This document shows, one piece after another, positions 61,216-64,000 of a DNA stretch of 64,000 nucleotides. The position numbers and the translations under genes are program-made. The DNA comes from SB11 sp965249955 (lineage in GTDB: Bacteria; Bacteroidota; Bacteroidia; UBA8524), in NCBI GenBank assembly GCA_965249955.1, contig OZ252261.1, forward strand, positions 2,232,001 through 2,296,000, written 5' to 3'. Numbering within the stretch: the first letter of the stretch is position 1; every line of letters begins with the position of its first letter. The notes under the pieces are model-generated. The model saw only the letters and a list, made by a program, of their open reading frames with translations. It was not told the DNA's origin and made no database searches.

Positions 61216-62952
61216 ATGTCGCGACTGAAATGGATAGCCAAAGATACGCCTAACCCGCAAGTGGTTGAACATTTGAGCACGCAATTAAATATTGGCGAAC
61301 CCTTAGCTGAGCTTCTGGTAGCAAGGGGTGTAAACACTTTTGAGCAAGCCCGATCGTTTTTTCGTCCGCAATATACCGACCTACACGATCCTTTTTTAAT
61401 GAAGGATATGGACAAAGCCATCGAACGTATTGAACAGGCATTTGCTAAGGGTGAAAAAATAATGGTGTATGGTGATTATGATGTGGATGGTACTACATCG
61501 GTGGCAGTAGTATATGCTTTTTTCAAAAAAATACACGATAAAATAGAGTATTACATACCCGACCGTTATAAAGAAGGGTACGGTATATCAACACAAGGTA
61601 TCGACCACGCTGCTGAAAACAACATCAGCCTGATTATTGCCCTTGATTGTGGTATAAAATCAGTAGACAAGGTGGCGTATGCACTCGAAAAAAACATTGA
61701 TTTTATTATTTGCGACCATCACCTTCCAGGTGATGAATTGCCTCAAGCTGCGGCTGTTTTAGACCCTAAACGTCCCGATTGCGAATATCCTTTTAAAGAA
61801 TTGTCGGGCTGTGGCATTGGTTTCAAACTATGCCAAGCCTATACCGAGAAAAACGATTTAGACGATAGCCAACTATACGAATATATTGATTTGGTGGCGG
61901 TGAGTATTGCTGCTGATTTGGTGAAAATAAATGATGAAAACCGAGTACTGGCTTATTTTGGTTTAGAAAAAATAGCTCACACTCCACATCATGGATTGAA
62001 GGCTCTTTTAGAGTTTTACAAAGAAAAAGCTGAGTATACCATTAGCGATTTAGTGTTCTCCGTAGGCCCTCGTATAAATGCGGCAGGTCGTGTAGCCCAT
62101 GCTGGCGCAGCAGTGCAGGTACTAACCGCAAATACTATTGAGGAAGCCCGAGAGTTTGCCCAAGTATTAAACCAACAAAATACCGAGCGCAAAGAGTTTG
62201 ACCAAAACACTACTGACGAGGCTTTGGCGATTATGGAAAACGAGGGGATACAACAAACCAAATACAGCACGGTATTGTTCAACCCCAATTGGCACAAAGG
62301 TGTTATTGGTATTGTGGCTTCTCGTTTGATAGAAAAATACTATAAGCCCACTATTATTCTTACCGAATCTGAGGGGAAAATAACAGGCTCGGCACGCTCA
62401 GTGCATGGGTTTGATATACACGCGGCCATTGATGCTTGCAGCCATTTGTTGTTGCACTATGGAGGCCATTTTTATGCAGCAGGTTTAACCTTATTGCCTG
62501 AAAATCTTACGGCTTTTCAGCAAGAGTTTGAACGCATAGTGAGCAGTACTATTACAGAAAATAGCCTGCACCCAAGCATTGATTACGATACAGAGATAGA
62601 TTTGATAGACATTACGTCTAAATTTTGTAGAATATTAAAACAGTTTGGCCCTTTTGGTCCCGGTAATTTAAGCCCTGTTTTTCTTTCGCGCGATTTGAAG
62701 TTAAAAGACGGTGCTTGTAAAATAGTAGGTAATAATCACCTTAAGTTTACAGTAACCGATGCTGATGAGATTATAAGTTTTGAGGCTATAGCCTTTGATT
62801 TTGGCGGGTATTGTAAAGACCTTCGCTCGGCACCTTCGTTTGATTTGTGTTATTCTATCGAAGAAAATGTGTTTAACGGGCGCACCACCATGCAGTTTAA
62901 AGTAAAAGATATTAAAGTAAACGTATTAGATACGGTTTCTAATGAAAACTAA
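61216..62952 (+). CDS. recJ: Single-stranded-DNA-specific exonuclease RecJ
   Basis: This 578-aa DHH-family 5'-3' exonuclease acts in recombination and mismatch repair. Metal-binding motifs are visible: YGDYDVDGTTS (Asp87, Asp89, Asp91 region), ALDCGI (Asp144), CDHHLPGDELP (Asp167-His168-His169) and the DHHA1 part with GPRINAAGRV and the GRSGGH-like LHYGGHFYAAGLTL near residue 417. A C-terminal OB-type domain follows. Length matches the family. It overlaps folB by 11 bp, so both are co-translated. Confidence 0.95.
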   Translation: MSRLKWIAKDTPNPQVVEHLSTQLNIGEPLAELLVARGVNTFEQARSFFRPQYTDLHDPFLMKDMDKAIERIEQAFAKGEKIMVYGDYDVDGTTSVAVVYAFFKKIHDKIEYYIPDRYKEGYGISTQGIDHAAENNISLIIALDCGIKSVDKVAYALEKNIDFIICDHHLPGDELPQAAAVLDPKRPDCEYPFKELSGCGIGFKLCQAYTEKNDLDDSQLYEYIDLVAVSIAADLVKINDENRVLAYFGLEKIAHTPHHGLKALLEFYKEKAEYTISDLVFSVGPRINAAGRVAHAGAAVQVLTANTIEEAREFAQVLNQQNTERKEFDQNTTDEALAIMENEGIQQTKYSTVLFNPNWHKGVIGIVASRLIEKYYKPTIILTESEGKITGSARSVHGFDIHAAIDACSHLLLHYGGHFYAAGLTLLPENLTAFQQEFERIVSSTITENSLHPSIDYDTEIDLIDITSKFCRILKQFGPFGPGNLSPVFLSRDLKLKDGACKIVGNNHLKFTVTDADEIISFEAIAFDFGGYCKDLRSAPSFDLCYSIEENVFNGRTTMQFKVKDIKVNVLDTVSNEN

Positions 62953-63310
62953 AGGTACTGTTTCTCTTGAAGGGATTGAATTTTTTGCCCGACACGGCAT
63001 TTATGATTTTGAACGCGAAAAGGGTAATACCTTTTGGGTGGATGTGTTTATTACCAAACACTACGAAGAAAACGAGCTAAATAGTTTGGACGACACTATC
63101 GACTACGAAAAAGTATACGTTACCGTAGCTAAGGTGATGCAAGAACCAGAAAACCTATTGGAAACCGTAGCCCACAAAATAATTGTTGCCATTACTGAAA
63201 GTACAAAGGGGGTAGAAAATATTAAACTTAAAATTAAAAAGAATAAACCACCCATAGCCAATTCAATAATGGAATATTCGGCTTTTGAGCTGGAGTGGAA
63301 TAAGGATTAA
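62942..63310 (+). CDS. folB: Dihydroneopterin aldolase
   Basis: This 122-aa folate-pathway enzyme converts 7,8-dihydroneopterin to 6-hydroxymethyl-dihydropterin. It shows the family pattern GIEFFARHGIYDFEREKGN (with the substrate-binding Glu), DTIDYEKVYVTVAKVM, LLETVAHKI and the catalytic-lysine region LKIKKNKPPI. The enzyme normally forms an octamer. The start lies inside recJ. Its end overlaps the convergent membrane-protein gene by four bases. Confidence 0.93.
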   Translation: MKTKGTVSLEGIEFFARHGIYDFEREKGNTFWVDVFITKHYEENELNSLDDTIDYEKVYVTVAKVMQEPENLLETVAHKIIVAITESTKGVENIKLKIKKNKPPIANSIMEYSAFELEWNKD

Positions 63311-64000
63311 TGCTCCATTAAGTAAAAGCGCGGGTAAGCAAAATCGCTGCTATCAATCAATTTTAAGCCCTCAAACTTTGTTTGCGATACTATCAAAACC
63401 TTATCGTTGGGTGCTATTTGCTCAATACTTTGGGGTAAATTATCGGCTTTTACAAAATGGTATTTGCCCAAACTTCTAAAATCGTCAAACTCCATTTTTG
63501 CATAGTCTTTTTGCATAGTCTGAAACTCTTTCGGTTCAATATTACAAAAAGAAATAAGGTACAAATAGCTTTCGCCTGTTGTATTTTCTATAAATATTTT
63601 AGGGTAATTATCTTTATAGCTGTTTAGTTTTTGGTAGGCTGATACTAAATAATGCTGTTGGTTTCGGTTGCGTAAATCAAGCGATTGGTGGTAGCTGTAA
63701 GCAGTATAACTACAATATGTTACTAGCACTACCAAGCCTATATAGTGTGCTATTTGTGCTGTTTTTTTATTCTTTATTAAACCAATACAAAACACCCAAC
63801 CCAAAGCTGTGCAGATGGGTGCGAATATTACAAACCCCGAAGCCCTTAGCGCACTAGGGTTGGCAAAGGTGAGTGCGGCAGGCAGCACCACTGCAAACAC
63901 GGCAAAGGCAATAAAACCCAATGGAAATTTTGCGTTGAGTTTTTTATAATTCAACACCAATAAAATTAACCCGATATAAAAAAAAACTGTTTCAACTGGG
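63307..64000 (-). CDS. Multi-spanning membrane protein, C-terminal part (glycosyltransferase-39-like), cut by window edge
   Basis: The frame stays open to the window end (its first visible residues are VETVFFYIGLILLVLNYKKL), so the real start lies outside. The visible ~231 residues contain about four helices, then a soluble tail of ~120 residues ending DKVLIVSQTKFEGLK and a final YPRFYLMEH. A bundle of helices followed by a small periplasmic domain of this form is typical of family-39/PMT-like glycosyltransferases, whose catalytic loop would be in the missing N-terminal part, so the call is tentative. It converges on folB with a four-base overlap and no terminator between. Confidence 0.55.
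   Translation of the reverse strand, partial: PVETVFFYIGLILLVLNYKKLNAKFPLGFIAFAVFAVVLPAALTFANPSALRASGFVIFAPICTALGWVFCIGLIKNKKTAQIAHYIGLVVLVTYCSYTAYSYHQSLDLRNRNQQHYLVSAYQKLNSYKDNYPKIFIENTTGESYLYLISFCNIEPKEFQTMQKDYAKMEFDDFRSLGKYHFVKADNLPQSIEQIAPNDKVLIVSQTKFEGLKLIDSSDFAYPRFYLMEH

Overview
The window looks like a chromosomal segment of a Bacteroidota bacterium of moderately AT-rich composition. The evidence is two giant PKD proteins ending in the gliding-motility-associated sorting domain of the type IX secretion system, Bacteroidota-type promoters (-7 box TAnnTTTG, with start codons often close behind and no clear Shine-Dalgarno), Crp/Fnr and HscA proteins of Bacteroidota type, and very large paired RHS/YD-repeat proteins. 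I see no rRNA, tRNA or CRISPR array. I cannot name the genus.

Layout. 1-2631: a cut-off membrane gene, a Crp/Fnr regulator, a decayed fragment of a small membrane gene, an EGF-like lipoprotein and the intact membrane paralogue of the fragment. 2641-5577: a GH31 alpha-glucosidase and a stand-alone glycogen-binding (AMPK-type) domain protein. 6144-31701: a polymorphic-toxin locus of seven same-strand genes ending in a 3028-aa RHS protein with a variable C-terminal tip and an immunity candidate. It is followed by an IS1-type remnant and a displaced second RHS core with a different tip and its own immunity candidate. 31702-32424: a gene-free stretch full of palindromic repeats. 32425-45448 (minus strand): a GH57/DUF3536 glycosidase, an outer-membrane barrel protein, HscA and two tandem IgGFc-like/PKD/T9SS proteins. 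45633-49612: lipoamide dehydrogenase, a phosphoglucose/phosphomannose isomerase, a fumarylacetoacetate-hydrolase family enzyme and a GNAT acetyltransferase. 49724-52505 (minus): ClpX and two ClpP paralogues. 52844-56443: maltokinase and glycogen branching enzyme. 56680-64000: a barrel protein, DXS, a small membrane protein, a SprT-like protein, a frameshifted GxxExxY gene inside dispersed repeats, RecJ, FolB and a cut-off membrane protein.

How the genes work together. Four alpha-glucan transcription units in different parts of the window (GH31, glycogen-binding protein, GH57, maltokinase-glgB) each carry the same 17-bp inverted repeat, AGTGTA-N5-TACA(C/A)T, just upstream of the start. I read this as one alpha-glucan/glycogen regulon controlled by a regulator not present here.

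The RHS locus encodes a predicted outer-membrane barrel with a large coiled-coil region, a secreted beta-sandwich-like protein, an OmpH/Skp-like periplasmic chaperone, a lipoprotein, a 2074-aa shell-like protein, a small secreted protein and the RHS toxin. It could be a dedicated chaperone, export or surface-display set for the toxin. The main gene and the displaced cassette share a 1.6-kb core, of which 722 bp are identical by eye. This is the arrangement expected for toxin-tip switching by homologous recombination.
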